Virus record (IMG/VR): IMGVR_UViG_3300043410_001308
Coordinates: 1 to 64,000 of that record
Strand: one strand, 5' to 3'
From: a virus
DNA length: 64,000 bases
Below are positions 23,143-31,108 of this stretch, piece after piece. A program made the position numbers and the translations under genes. Numbering within the stretch: position 1 is the stretch's first letter; each line of letters starts with the position of its first letter. The notes beneath the pieces were generated by a model, which searched no databases, was not told the origin of the DNA, and worked only from the letters and a program-made list of their open reading frames with translations.

Positions 23143-24065
23143 TGGCTACTAAAAAACAAAAAGAAGAATTAATCGAGATTCTTAAATTTACTCCCCGCAC
23201 ATATAGACTTGAACTAGGTGCATATGGTGGGGAATGCTATTTTGGAAAAGTAGATCGTAAAATTTATGATTTCTTTAAAGAACATAAAATTGATCTAGAC
23301 GAATATGCCAGTGACTGGGATGACGAGAAGTGGACTTTTGTCCCAGACGATCTTCGACCGTTTCCTCCCGGTGCACCGTATGATGGTCATAACTCTATTC
23401 AATGTAGTGGCGCTACATTAGACAATGGCAATTACTTAACTATCTACGACGAAAACAATGACGAAGTGTTTCAATGCACACTTGATCCGGAAGATCTAGA
23501 CAATCATGGTATTGAAGTAAACTGCTGGGAAGAAGAATATATTGATGACTATGACGAAGGTACGATTGTCTTTTGGGGTGGTCAAGGTGAAAAGGGTCTA
23601 TTGTTTGGAGCGGAAATTGAACTTAAACAACCATTTGATCCTAAAAAAATAAAACTTAATTATAGCAATGCCGACGGATGGTGTATTGTTAACGGTGTTG
23701 AATATAATGAAGAAGAATTAGATAATAATGATTATTCTACCACAGGCAAATGGGGAGAAAACAAATGGATCATTGTTGGCGATACAGAAGAAGTCTACGA
23801 AGGTGTTAGCCGCGAGGATGTTGATCCCGATGAAGAAGAACAAGAAACTACCGAATGGCCTGTAGCTGAAGAACCTGCAAAAACAGATTGGTTTGACAAA
23901 GATGTTAAGCCAGAATATAAAGGCGAATACGAAGTTTGTATAGATGCTCCGTGGCCGTTAGGCGGCCCGGGGATGGCAGAATGGACTGGAAGAACTTGGA
24001 AACAAGACGATAAAAAAGTTAAAATTACTCAATGGCGCGGACTAACAGAAAACCCTGAGGCATAA
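23142..24065 (+). CDS. Very acidic phage protein of unknown function
   Basis: 307 residues from the ATG at 23142 (TAATG junction). Strikingly acidic, with runs such as DPDEEEQE and YIDDYDEG spread over the whole chain, and aromatic residues between. It has no recognised domain. Acidity of this kind is typical of DNA-mimic or anti-restriction proteins, but also of many folded early phage proteins, so that role is only a hypothesis. The next two genes are acidic too. Confidence 0.7.
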   Translation: MATKKQKEELIEILKFTPRTYRLELGAYGGECYFGKVDRKIYDFFKEHKIDLDEYASDWDDEKWTFVPDDLRPFPPGAPYDGHNSIQCSGATLDNGNYLTIYDENNDEVFQCTLDPEDLDNHGIEVNCWEEEYIDDYDEGTIVFWGGQGEKGLLFGAEIELKQPFDPKKIKLNYSNADGWCIVNGVEYNEEELDNNDYSTTGKWGENKWIIVGDTEEVYEGVSREDVDPDEEEQETTEWPVAEEPAKTDWFDKDVKPEYKGEYEVCIDAPWPLGGPGMAEWTGRTWKQDDKKVKITQWRGLTENPEA

Positions 24066-24066
24066 T

Positions 24067-24597
24067 ATGGCACATTATACTATTACTCCACTTGAAAAGA
24101 AAAGTATCTATATTGTTTATGAAATGTATCGTGAAAACGATGATGGCTCTATCAGTTGGTTTAATGTAGAAGACCACTATCGTTGGGGCAAAGGATTTAT
24201 TGCTGAAGATATGGAATGTAATCTATCAGCTGCTGATAGTCCTACCCAATATTGCAAAGCAGACGATGGTGAATATGATGGATGTGATCTTGAAGATCAG
24301 GTTGCCTGCTGGTTTGAATTTAGCGACGATATCACTGAAGAAGAACAAGAAGAAATTAAAAAGAATTATTTAGAAGGTAACGATGACGGCATGTGTGGGG
24401 CAGGCTGGTTATTTGATGCTGAACATAACTGGCAAGAAGAAGATACATATGTTGTTGTGTTAGGCCCGTATAAGGTAGAATTTTGTGAACCAGATGGAAC
24501 CGTTATTCGTGAAGTAAAATTGCGTACTCAAGAAGAATGTAATAAACTTTATGAAGAAACTGGACAATATGTATCAAAAGATATTGAATTAAAATGA
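24067..24597 (+). CDS. Acidic phage protein of unknown function
   Basis: 176 residues, acidic, with several Cys (MECNLS, YCKADD, GCDLED, VACWFE, DGMCGAG, EFCEPD, EECNKL). Beta-rich pattern; no recognised motif. Starts one base after the previous stop and overlaps the next start by 4 bases. Confidence 0.7.
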   Translation: MAHYTITPLEKKSIYIVYEMYRENDDGSISWFNVEDHYRWGKGFIAEDMECNLSAADSPTQYCKADDGEYDGCDLEDQVACWFEFSDDITEEEQEEIKKNYLEGNDDGMCGAGWLFDAEHNWQEEDTYVVVLGPYKVEFCEPDGTVIREVKLRTQEECNKLYEETGQYVSKDIELK

Positions 24598-25151
24598 AAC
24601 AAGTTTCAAAAAGCCCTGAACGCATGACTTTTCAAAAAGAAGGATATGTAAAACGTCAGATCGAAAAGGGAGAACCCATCAATGAGAATTATTTGAAAAT
24701 GTTTGAGAATCACCTCAATGAACACGATCAAAGGTTTGACGATCCCGAAAGATGTGTTAATGATATGGAATACGATCTCTTAACTGCTGATTGGATTTTA
24801 TCTAAAGTAAGATCTAGTGACACTTATGCTCAAAATTTATATGCGGCAATGTGTAACAACGGTTTCATTAAATTGGAAGTTATTCCTGTATTAAAACAAG
24901 AAGAATGGGGTTGCTCTTGGCGTTATGCCGGAGGTATTATTGCAGATATGCAACAAAAAGGTGATTATATCGATTGGTACTGCTCTGGTATTCGAGGCGG
25001 CCTATCATATGACGACGATATCCAAAATGGATATTTTCCTGAAGGATTTATTACCGACGAGATCCGGAATGATCTTCAACGTCTTGGCTGGGCAGTAGCG
25101 CCTGGTGGAGATTGGGAAAATTTTAACACCAAAGGAGAAAAGGTAAAATAA
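24594..25151 (+). CDS. Conserved phage protein of unknown function
   Basis: 185 residues. The N-terminal half is charged and helical, the C-terminal half aromatic and Gly-rich (WGCSWRYAGGIIADM, YCSGIRGGLSYDDD, RLGWAVAPGGDWEN). No recognised domain. In a tightly packed operon with the two acidic genes. Confidence 0.7.
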   Translation: MKQVSKSPERMTFQKEGYVKRQIEKGEPINENYLKMFENHLNEHDQRFDDPERCVNDMEYDLLTADWILSKVRSSDTYAQNLYAAMCNNGFIKLEVIPVLKQEEWGCSWRYAGGIIADMQQKGDYIDWYCSGIRGGLSYDDDIQNGYFPEGFITDEIRNDLQRLGWAVAPGGDWENFNTKGEKVK

Positions 25152-25152
25152 A

Positions 25153-25344
25153 ATGACCTGGGAACTTTACGAGGTCTGGTCTGTTGATGCTGACGGACAC
25201 GAAGAACTGATAGACACCACCAAAAGCCTTAAAGAGGCACGAGAAATGGCTGAAACAGCATTAGCTGATTTTCCGTCTGCAATTATATATAAAGAAACAG
25301 AAGACGGCGATATAATTGAAATTGAACGGTTGACTTCTGAATAA
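25153..25344 (+). CDS. Small acidic protein of unknown function
   Basis: 63 residues with a beta-hairpin then helix pattern (LYEVWSVDADG, then KEAREMAETAL). Starts two bases after the previous stop behind a purine-rich site (AAAGGAGAAAAGG). Last gene of the run before the next promoter. Confidence 0.7.
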   Translation: MTWELYEVWSVDADGHEELIDTTKSLKEAREMAETALADFPSAIIYKETEDGDIIEIERLTSE

Positions 25345-25358
25345 AATGGTGCTATAAT
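25330..25358 (+). promoter_or_regulatory. Sigma-70 promoter
   Basis: TTGACT (25330-25335), 17-base spacer, TATAAT (25353-25358), followed by AAGGAG and the ATG at 25390. Confidence 0.85.
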
Positions 25359-25389
25359 ATATGTATTGTTTAATTAAGGAGTGAATCAA

Positions 25390-26562
25390 ATGGCAACTAA
25401 ACTCAAAAAAGCAGCGATCGCTATTCGTCAAAATAAAGGCCGTGATCTAAGTCCAAAATGGGACGAACACGAATCTATGACTGCTGACCAGTTTAGTAAG
25501 CATTTCCGTGATTCAATGACTTGGTATCGTTTAGAATCTTCTGGTAAGGAACTTAAACCCAAAGTTATTAACTGGATGGGTGCTAACGGTTATCCTAAAG
25601 ATGTCATTAAAGCATTTAAAGATACTAAAGACAATCGTTGTTCTATTACCGTTGGTGCTATTGCCGCTAACTTGCTCAAAGGCATGCCTGCTCATCGTGC
25701 AGACTTTAACGAAGGTCGCAACACAGCAGAATGGTTAAGTAAAGCCATTGCCAAAATTATTGACGAAGGCAAAGACGACGAACAAGAGCCCGAAGAAGGC
25801 CAAGAGGTCAAACCTGTCGTTGCAGGTCCTAGTATTCAAGAACGTGTTCGAGATGCCGCTTATGCAATGACTGAAGAAATTGAAGATGCTATTGAATCGT
25901 TTTCTGCAGACCCAGATGCTTTTGATCCTAAGGCATTTAAGATTTTGAATCTATTGCGTGGTCGTCAAGTTAAAGCGGCTCATGCCCGTATTATTAAAAA
26001 CTTTTATCAGCGTCAACATGACGAATTTGTTGAAGCCGCAACTACTAAAGACGAGCAATTAAAAGAAGGATATAGTCATCTTTCTAAAGCAAACTTAAAA
26101 AAGATTACTACGTTCTACTCTGAAATTCTTTCTGCTTGCGACATGCTAGCACAAGAAGCTAAGGTCAATAAGAAGCCTCGTGCTAAGAAACCTACCGACA
26201 AAGCTAAACTTGTTGCTAAGATGAAATATCTCAAACAAGACGATAAACTCAAACTAGTTTCTATCAATCCTATTGATATTATCGGTTCTAAAGAGCTCTG
26301 GGTCTTTAATACAAAGAGTCGAAAACTTGGAAAATATGTTGCCGGTGAATTTAGCGAACTTGGAGTAAAAGGTACTTCAATTACAGGTTTTGACGAGCAT
26401 AAGAGTATTCAAAAGACCTTGCGTAAACCAGAAGAGCAACTTAAAGAATTTAAAGCGGCGGGCAAGGTTGCGTTGCGTAAATTCTTGGACGATATTAAAG
26501 CAGTAGATATTAAACTTAACGGACGAATCAACGAAGAAGTTATTCTTCTTAGGTTGGTCTAA
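25390..26562 (+). CDS. Conserved phage protein of unknown function, basic C-terminal part
   Basis: 390 residues from the ATG at 25390, with AAGGAG 8 bases upstream (an in-frame GTG at 25381 overlaps that site). Mostly helical; an acidic linker (DDEQEPEEGQE) separates an N-terminal domain from a Lys-rich second half with KKPRAKKP near residue 265, suggesting nucleic-acid contact. It has its own strong host-type promoter and ends at a hairpin shared with the convergent gene. I do not recognise a function. Confidence 0.75.
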   Translation: MATKLKKAAIAIRQNKGRDLSPKWDEHESMTADQFSKHFRDSMTWYRLESSGKELKPKVINWMGANGYPKDVIKAFKDTKDNRCSITVGAIAANLLKGMPAHRADFNEGRNTAEWLSKAIAKIIDEGKDDEQEPEEGQEVKPVVAGPSIQERVRDAAYAMTEEIEDAIESFSADPDAFDPKAFKILNLLRGRQVKAAHARIIKNFYQRQHDEFVEAATTKDEQLKEGYSHLSKANLKKITTFYSEILSACDMLAQEAKVNKKPRAKKPTDKAKLVAKMKYLKQDDKLKLVSINPIDIIGSKELWVFNTKSRKLGKYVAGEFSELGVKGTSITGFDEHKSIQKTLRKPEEQLKEFKAAGKVALRKFLDDIKAVDIKLNGRINEEVILLRLV

Positions 26563-26973
26563 TTAAGTAAAATACGGAACATATCTTTGTGTTCCGTTTA
26601 TAGTAATCTGCATATACCCCGTTGGAACCACAGCGTTCGACGGGGTTCCTGTTGATGTAGACACCGCAGAAACAGCAAATACTCCGGCAGTTAAAGTATC
26701 TGTACTAGGGTTATAATATAAGTTAACATCAGTTCTAGGTGTAAAAGATCCAGTAGCTGAGTTAGAAAATATTAGATAGTTTGAAGCGTTTGTAGAATTA
26801 TCAGCGGTTATTGCAAGTGCCGCGGCAATTTCAAAAGAGTCATTTGTATCGTTGGGCGTTAGTGTAATATTTCCGCCCGCAGAAATAGTAAGTGTATCTC
26901 CTACTTGTTCTGCCCTAATAGTTGTTGCTCCAATTGTAATATTTCTAAACGCATCTGTGGTTGCGACTGGCAT
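26563..26973 (-). CDS. Small tail/fibre-type structural protein
   Basis: 136 residues, poor in charged residues and rich in Thr, Ser, Ala and Asn, with repeated beta-strand patterns (LTISAGGNITLTPND, then NLYYNPSTDTLTAG). This composition and the YNPSTDTLTA motif are typical of phage tail-fibre and decoration proteins. Late promoter GATAAATA and GGAG site upstream. Convergent with 25390-26562; its last codons contain the hairpin at 26574-26597. Confidence 0.7.
   Translation of the reverse strand: MPVATTDAFRNITIGATTIRAEQVGDTLTISAGGNITLTPNDTNDSFEIAAALAITADNSTNASNYLIFSNSATGSFTPRTDVNLYYNPSTDTLTAGVFAVSAVSTSTGTPSNAVVPTGYMQITINGTQRYVPYFT
26574..26597. terminator. Possible bidirectional hairpin terminator
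   Basis: Perfect 8-base inverted repeat ACGGAACA / TGTTCCGT with an 8-base loop. Plus strand continues TTTATAG, minus strand continues ATTTTACTT, both only moderately U-rich. It sits at the convergent meeting point of two genes and inside the last codons of the minus-strand one. Confidence 0.55.
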
Positions 26974-26991
26974 AAAAACTCCTCTTTTGGA

Positions 26992-26999
26992 TATTTATC
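26992..26999 (-). promoter_or_regulatory. T4-type late promoter, minus strand
   Basis: Minus strand reads GATAAATA, 18 bases before the ATG at 26973 with a GAGGAG site between. Confidence 0.65.
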
Positions 27000-27013
27000 G
27001 CAAAACAACTATT

Positions 27014-27021
27014 GATAAATA
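27014..27021 (+). promoter_or_regulatory. T4-type late promoter, plus strand
   Basis: GATAAATA followed by TC and, 7 bases after the octamer, the ATG at 27029. Divergent partner of 26992-26999; the two read as mirror images, GATATTTATC and GATAAATATC. Confidence 0.65.
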
Positions 27022-27028
27022 TCTTACT

Positions 27029-28171
27029 ATGAGCAAAAACAACATCGATCAAGCCTTAACTTACCTAGCAAGCAGCATTCAATCCCTAGTTGAAAATGCT
27101 GACAAACCCGGTATTAATCTTGCTACTTTTCATAAAGACCTTCCAAAAAGAAGTCTTAGCGGTGATCACATTTCTGGTGGAAAAATCTTAGGATTTGCAA
27201 GTGCCGGAATCAACGACAAAGCCACAGCTGAACAAATTATTATCGAAGACAATAACGTTTATATTTCAAAAATAAAAACTGGACAAGTTTTAGGTGATCT
27301 ATCTGTTGAAAAATCTGTGATTGCAGAAAATATTAATGTCTTAGGAACACTAAAAGCTCAAGTCATTGAAGTGAATGAATTAAAAGCTGATCTAAGATTT
27401 GAGAGATCAAGCTCGTTAGAGTTTAAAAAAACAGAACAAGAAGGTATTTTTGGTAAAGGCATTCTTTGGATTGGCGAAGGTAACGCTAAACAATTTGTGT
27501 ACAACGGCAATCCAGATAGATTGTTTTCGTCTGAAAATCTTTATTTAGGAAAAGATAAACATATAGGTATTGACAATATACCTGTTCTTTCTTCAACCGC
27601 TCTCGGAAACACCGTTACTAAAAGTAACTTAAGAGAAGTAGGTAGACTTAAAGGATTATTAGTTGACGGTGACGTTGTTATTGATCAATATGTATTCTAT
27701 AATTCTACCGCTAGTCGACTTGGAGTAGGTATTGAATTACCCAATGCTGGTTTCTCTGTTGCTGAAGACGGCATCGAAGTTATGGTTGGTAGTAGGGAAC
27801 AGACCAGAGGAATCATTGGTACATACGCCAGTAAACAATTTGATATTGTAACGGATAATATATCACGCATTAGTGTTTCAGCAGGTGGAGATATATTATT
27901 AGGAAATACTACAGAACAACCTATTCAAGTTTCAGTACATGGTAAAGTTGCCATTAGAGTTAAAAATCCAGATCCAGAAGTTGATCTGCATGTTGGCGGA
28001 GCTGTTAGATTCCACGGACACATTCATCAATACGCCGATTCGGCACCAACATCAGGAAACTTTAAACCAGGAGATGTTGTCTGGAATACCAACCCACAAA
28101 CACATGCAGGATGGATCTGCGTTAGAGCAGGAAATCCAGGCGAATGGAAAAAGTTTGGTAAATTAGAGTAA
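27029..28171 (+). CDS. Tail-fibre/structural protein, tandem copy 1
   Basis: 380 residues from the ATG at 27029. After a helical N-terminus, residues from about 130 on align throughout with the following gene: GKGILWIGEGNAKQ, GRLKGLLVDGDVVIDQYVFY, and a C-terminal WICVRAGNPGEW. Copy 1 has an additional segment of roughly 100 residues near the N-terminus (FHKDLPKRSLSGDHISGGK onward). The C-terminal motif ending GEW resembles trimeric fibre tips. Late promoter upstream implies a virion component. Confidence 0.7.
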   Translation: MSKNNIDQALTYLASSIQSLVENADKPGINLATFHKDLPKRSLSGDHISGGKILGFASAGINDKATAEQIIIEDNNVYISKIKTGQVLGDLSVEKSVIAENINVLGTLKAQVIEVNELKADLRFERSSSLEFKKTEQEGIFGKGILWIGEGNAKQFVYNGNPDRLFSSENLYLGKDKHIGIDNIPVLSSTALGNTVTKSNLREVGRLKGLLVDGDVVIDQYVFYNSTASRLGVGIELPNAGFSVAEDGIEVMVGSREQTRGIIGTYASKQFDIVTDNISRISVSAGGDILLGNTTEQPIQVSVHGKVAIRVKNPDPEVDLHVGGAVRFHGHIHQYADSAPTSGNFKPGDVVWNTNPQTHAGWICVRAGNPGEWKKFGKLE

Positions 28172-28180
28172 GAGAAAAAT

Positions 28181-29035
28181 ATGTCAGACAAAATTAATCT
28201 TGCGTTAGATACAATTACAAAAGCGTTGAAAGATCTTGCTGAAGGACGAGAAGGGTCTATTAGTAATCCTACATTTGTTGAATTTAAATCAAACGACACC
28301 GGTCTTTATGGCAAAGGTTTCATTTGGTCGGGAGAAGGCAATTCTAAACAAATTGTATTCAATGGAAATCCTGATAGATTTTTTATTTCCGAAAACATTG
28401 AATTAGGAAAAGACAAATCTGTATTGATAGATAATTCCCCTGTGTTATCAGCACACGAATTAGGGAACAGCGTAATTAAAAGTAATTTAAGACAACTTGG
28501 TAGATTAAAAGGTTTATTAGTAGATGGTGATGTAGTTATTGATCAATATGTATTTTATAAATCTGCAAGCAGCAGAATTGGTGTTGGTATAGAAATGCCT
28601 AACTCTGCACTAAGCGTTGCTGAAGAAGGATTAGAAATTGTCATTGGGGCCGAAAATTCTAAAGGTAAAATTGGAACATTTGCCAGCAATGATTTAAACA
28701 TAGTAACTGATAACACTCCTAGAATAACAATTGAAGCAGGCGGAAATATTAAATTTGGTAATAAAGCAGAAGGACCAATTCAAGTTTCAGTACATGGTAA
28801 AGTTTCTGTTGGTGTTCAGACTATGGACTCGCGGGCTGATCTTCATGTTAAAGGTCCTATTAAATTCAACGACAAGTTACATCAATATAAATCAAGTCCT
28901 CCTGAATTTGGTTCTCATGAAAGAGGAGACATTGTTTGGAATTCAGAACCTGAAAAAGGAAAATCTGTTGGCTGGATATGTGTTCGATCAGGCGAGCCCG
29001 GAGAATGGTTACCCTTTGGCGAAATTAAAGGATAA
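28181..29035 (+). CDS. Tail-fibre/structural protein, tandem copy 2
   Basis: 284 residues, the shorter paralogue of 27029-28171, sharing GKGFIWSGEGN, GRLKGLLVDGDVVIDQYVFY, IQVSVHGKVSV and the tip motif WICVRSGEPGEW. Nucleotide identity is locally high (the run encoding IQVSVHGKV is almost unchanged), so the duplication is fairly recent or maintained by recombination. The last base overlaps the next start (TAATG). Confidence 0.7.
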   Translation: MSDKINLALDTITKALKDLAEGREGSISNPTFVEFKSNDTGLYGKGFIWSGEGNSKQIVFNGNPDRFFISENIELGKDKSVLIDNSPVLSAHELGNSVIKSNLRQLGRLKGLLVDGDVVIDQYVFYKSASSRIGVGIEMPNSALSVAEEGLEIVIGAENSKGKIGTFASNDLNIVTDNTPRITIEAGGNIKFGNKAEGPIQVSVHGKVSVGVQTMDSRADLHVKGPIKFNDKLHQYKSSPPEFGSHERGDIVWNSEPEKGKSVGWICVRSGEPGEWLPFGEIKG

Positions 29036-29604
29036 TGAATTCATTAGTAATCGGTAACGGTGAAAGTAGAAAAAACGTAGACCTTTCACAATTTATAGAT
29101 TATACACTAGTAGGATGTAACGCAATACATAGAGATATGTGTGTAGACCATCTTATATGCTGCGACATGAGAATGGTGCGAGAAGCATTAAAAAATCCCA
29201 ATAACAAAAAAACAATTATATACACTAGAAAGGAATGGCTGTCCTTTTTTCCTAATGTTAAAGAACTTCCTGACTTGCCTTATACTGGTTCTTTAAGAAT
29301 AGATAATCCCTTTCATTGGAATAGCGGTCCTTACGCTCTATTAATTGCAGCAACCATGGCAGATAACATTACATTAGTGGGTTTTGATCTATGGGGTAAC
29401 AATAATAAAGTTAATAATATCTATAAAAACACATCAAACTATTCATCATCAACATCAAATGCTGTAGATCCAAATTATTGGATATATCAAATTAAAAAAA
29501 TATTTGAATTTTTTCCTAATAAAAATTTTACAATTTTAAATAATCCTAATTGGGATTTTCCTAAAGATTGGCAAAAAAATAATGTATCGTTCCTTGCGTT
29601 ATAA
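29035..29604 (+). CDS. DUF115/MptE-like or sialyltransferase-like protein
   Basis: 189 residues. The N-terminal VIGNGESRKNVDLSQF is the nucleotide-binding-type opening of DUF115/motility-accessory-factor and related glycosyltransferase-like proteins, and the later SGPYALLIAATMADNITLVGFDLWG matches their second conserved block. Members move sugars or modify surface structures or flagella. It is translationally coupled to the fibre gene before it, so it may modify a virion or host surface component (inference). Confidence 0.6.
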   Translation: MNSLVIGNGESRKNVDLSQFIDYTLVGCNAIHRDMCVDHLICCDMRMVREALKNPNNKKTIIYTRKEWLSFFPNVKELPDLPYTGSLRIDNPFHWNSGPYALLIAATMADNITLVGFDLWGNNNKVNNIYKNTSNYSSSTSNAVDPNYWIYQIKKIFEFFPNKNFTILNNPNWDFPKDWQKNNVSFLAL

Positions 29605-29622
29605 ATAACTTTATAGTACAAT
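29594..29622 (+). promoter_or_regulatory. Possible sigma-70-type promoter of queD
   Basis: TTGCGT (29594-29599), 17-base spacer, TACAAT (29617-29622). The expected start near 29629 lies two bases before the leader hairpin. Confidence 0.5.
29600..29607 (+). promoter_or_regulatory. T4-type late promoter, exact consensus
   Basis: TATAAATA, exact T4 late octamer, overlapping the spacer of the sigma-70-type element. queD may be read from both classes. Confidence 0.6.
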
Positions 29623-29630
29623 AAGTCTAT

Positions 29631-29653
29631 AGAGGACTTGGCGTCATCCCTCT
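29631..29653 (+). promoter_or_regulatory. Structured leader upstream of queD, preQ1-riboswitch-like hairpin (speculative)
   Basis: AGAGG (29631-29635) pairs with CCTCT (29649-29653) around a 13-base loop, followed by the A-rich CAAAATA. The loop's TGGC can pair with GCCA at 29668-29671, giving an H-type pseudoknot. This stem (AGAGG...CCCTCT plus A-rich tail) resembles the class I preQ1 aptamer, and the gene downstream is queD, but the conserved loop bases of that aptamer are not matched. AAGGAG at 29693-29698 is the ribosome site. Confidence 0.3.
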
Positions 29654-29705
29654 CAAAATACTCTGCTGCCATCAAACTCGCTCAACTTTATAAAGGAGAC
29701 AAGAG

Positions 29706-30239
29706 ATGGCGAAATTTTATTCAACAAAAACATACGGTAACGACCGCGGCTTATCATGCTGTTTTAGACAATGGCGTGCCACCCACAGCCACTGCTCAAC
29801 ATTACACGGATACTCAATTGGAATCAAATTAATTTTTGAAGCTGATACATTAGACGATAAAAATTGGGCTATGGATTTCGGTGGACTTAAAGAATTCAAA
29901 GCATGGGCAGATCATATGTTCGATCACACTTTGGTAATCGCCGAAGACGACCCAATGTTAGATCGTTTTAAAACAATGTCTGGTTGGAGTTCAAATCCAG
30001 AACACGACAATAATCCGGAACGTGTACAAGTTGAACCGTACCGCCGTAGCGGTGTTTGTGATTTGCGTATTGTACCTGCGGTAGGCTGTGAAATGTTTGC
30101 CAAGATGTGCTACGACAAGATGGCTGAACTATTAGCATCAGGTAACCTAAGATATCCAATCAATCCAAGTGTAAGAGTTAAATCAGTAGAAGTATTCGAA
30201 CACGGTGCGAACTCTGCAATCTACGAGGGCGATGCGTAA
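29706..30239 (+). CDS. queD: QueD-like 6-pyruvoyl/6-carboxy-tetrahydropterin synthase
   Basis: 177 residues. Fold signature: H27/H29 and H34 around the catalytic-type Cys (HSHCSTLHGYS), where the usual HGH zinc motif is HGY; MDFGGLKEFKAW; FDHTLVI with the catalytic Asp-His; and EVFEHGANSA with the substrate-anchoring Glu. The HGY form is, to my knowledge, usual in the phage branch of this family. QueD makes 6-carboxytetrahydropterin from dihydroneopterin triphosphate, the first dedicated step to 7-deazaguanines. A queC gene is at 51254; queE and a transglycosylase were not seen in the window. Confidence 0.9.
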   Translation: MAKFYSTKTYGNDRGLSCCFRQWRATHSHCSTLHGYSIGIKLIFEADTLDDKNWAMDFGGLKEFKAWADHMFDHTLVIAEDDPMLDRFKTMSGWSSNPEHDNNPERVQVEPYRRSGVCDLRIVPAVGCEMFAKMCYDKMAELLASGNLRYPINPSVRVKSVEVFEHGANSAIYEGDA

Positions 30240-30390
30240 AGTATGGCGAATCTGGGCTAAGGCCCTTGGAGAGAAAGCAGGGGCTACCAAGCAGGAAGCT
30301 GATATGGTAGCCCTTGTTCGAACTGCCATTATTCTTTGTTATATAATTACAAATCTTTTTATTGTGGCAGGCGTTATACGACATTGGTGA
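30232..30390 (+). CDS. Small membrane protein
   Basis: 52 residues from the ATG at 30232, overlapping the end of queD by 8 bases, with GAGGGC just upstream. A charged N-terminal helix (MRKVWRIWAKALGEKAGA) is followed by one hydrophobic segment (ALVRTAIILCYIITNLFIVA) ending in GVIRHW. I recall similar proteins in T4-like marine phages, function unknown. Confidence 0.7.
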   Translation: MRKVWRIWAKALGEKAGATKQEADMVALVRTAIILCYIITNLFIVAGVIRHW

Positions 30391-30394
30391 TTTA

Positions 30395-31090
30395 ATGATT
30401 AGTGTATTGTGTGTTCGATTTGGAAATAAGTATGGACCAGAATATGTGGAAAGACTACGCAATATGGTCGCTCGACATCTTACCGTGCCTTACGAATTTA
30501 TATGCTTAACAGATGATCAACACCCTATAGAAGGTGTGAGAAGCATTATCTTAGCTGATCAAGGCTATACTAAAAAGTGGTGGCATAAAGTTCATATGTT
30601 TGATCCTGGACTTGGATTAAATGGAAGAATTTTGTATCTTGATTTAGATGTTGTTATAGTTAATAACATTGATAAACTTGTCAAAGATTATACTAAAAAT
30701 GAATTCCTAGGCATTAGAGATTTTAATAGAAAGTTTAATCCTGCTTGGAAAATTTTAAACAGCTCTGTAATGAGTTGGGTAGCAGGGCAGCATCCAGATA
30801 TCTATACCGTTTTTAAAAATAACATGAATAAGGCACAGCAACTACACGGAGATCAAGATTGGATATTCCAAGTAGCCAAAGGTAGGATAATATTTTGGCC
30901 AGATCAATATATCATGAGTTATAAATGGGAAATTAGAGATAGAACAGAAATTTCTTTTGGAACCATGCCAAGAAAATTTAAAACAATTAAAAATCCAACC
31001 ATTCCGATTGATTGTTCAATTTTGGTATTTCACGGAGATCCAAATCCACACGATGTTGAAGATCCTATTATTGTTGACAACTGGCAATAA
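30395..31090 (+). CDS. GT-A-type glycosyltransferase
   Basis: 231 residues from the ATG at 30395 (an upstream in-frame ATG at 30362 lies within the preceding membrane-protein gene). ILYLDLDVVIVNNIDKL contains the DxD metal-nucleotide-sugar motif (D83, D85), preceded by FICLTDD and KKWWHKVHMF as in GT8-like glycosyltransferases; QQLHGDQDWIF and FHGDPNPHD give the usual later Asp/His positions. It likely transfers a sugar from a nucleotide donor to phage or host targets; donor and acceptor are unknown. Confidence 0.75.
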   Translation: MISVLCVRFGNKYGPEYVERLRNMVARHLTVPYEFICLTDDQHPIEGVRSIILADQGYTKKWWHKVHMFDPGLGLNGRILYLDLDVVIVNNIDKLVKDYTKNEFLGIRDFNRKFNPAWKILNSSVMSWVAGQHPDIYTVFKNNMNKAQQLHGDQDWIFQVAKGRIIFWPDQYIMSYKWEIRDRTEISFGTMPRKFKTIKNPTIPIDCSILVFHGDPNPHDVEDPIIVDNWQ

Positions 31091-31102
31091 AGATTGTATA
31101 AT
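31074..31102 (+). promoter_or_regulatory. Consensus sigma-70 promoter of uvsE
   Basis: TTGACA (31074-31079), 17-base spacer, TATAAT (31097-31102), six bases, then ATG at 31109. The predicted start point is the ATG itself. Confidence 0.9.
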
Positions 31103-31108
31103 AGTAGT

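Noticed and set aside
29638-29832. Plus-strand open frame of 64 codons across the queD leader and start
   Set aside because: Runs through the leader hairpin and the ribosome site, out of frame with QueD's zinc motif.
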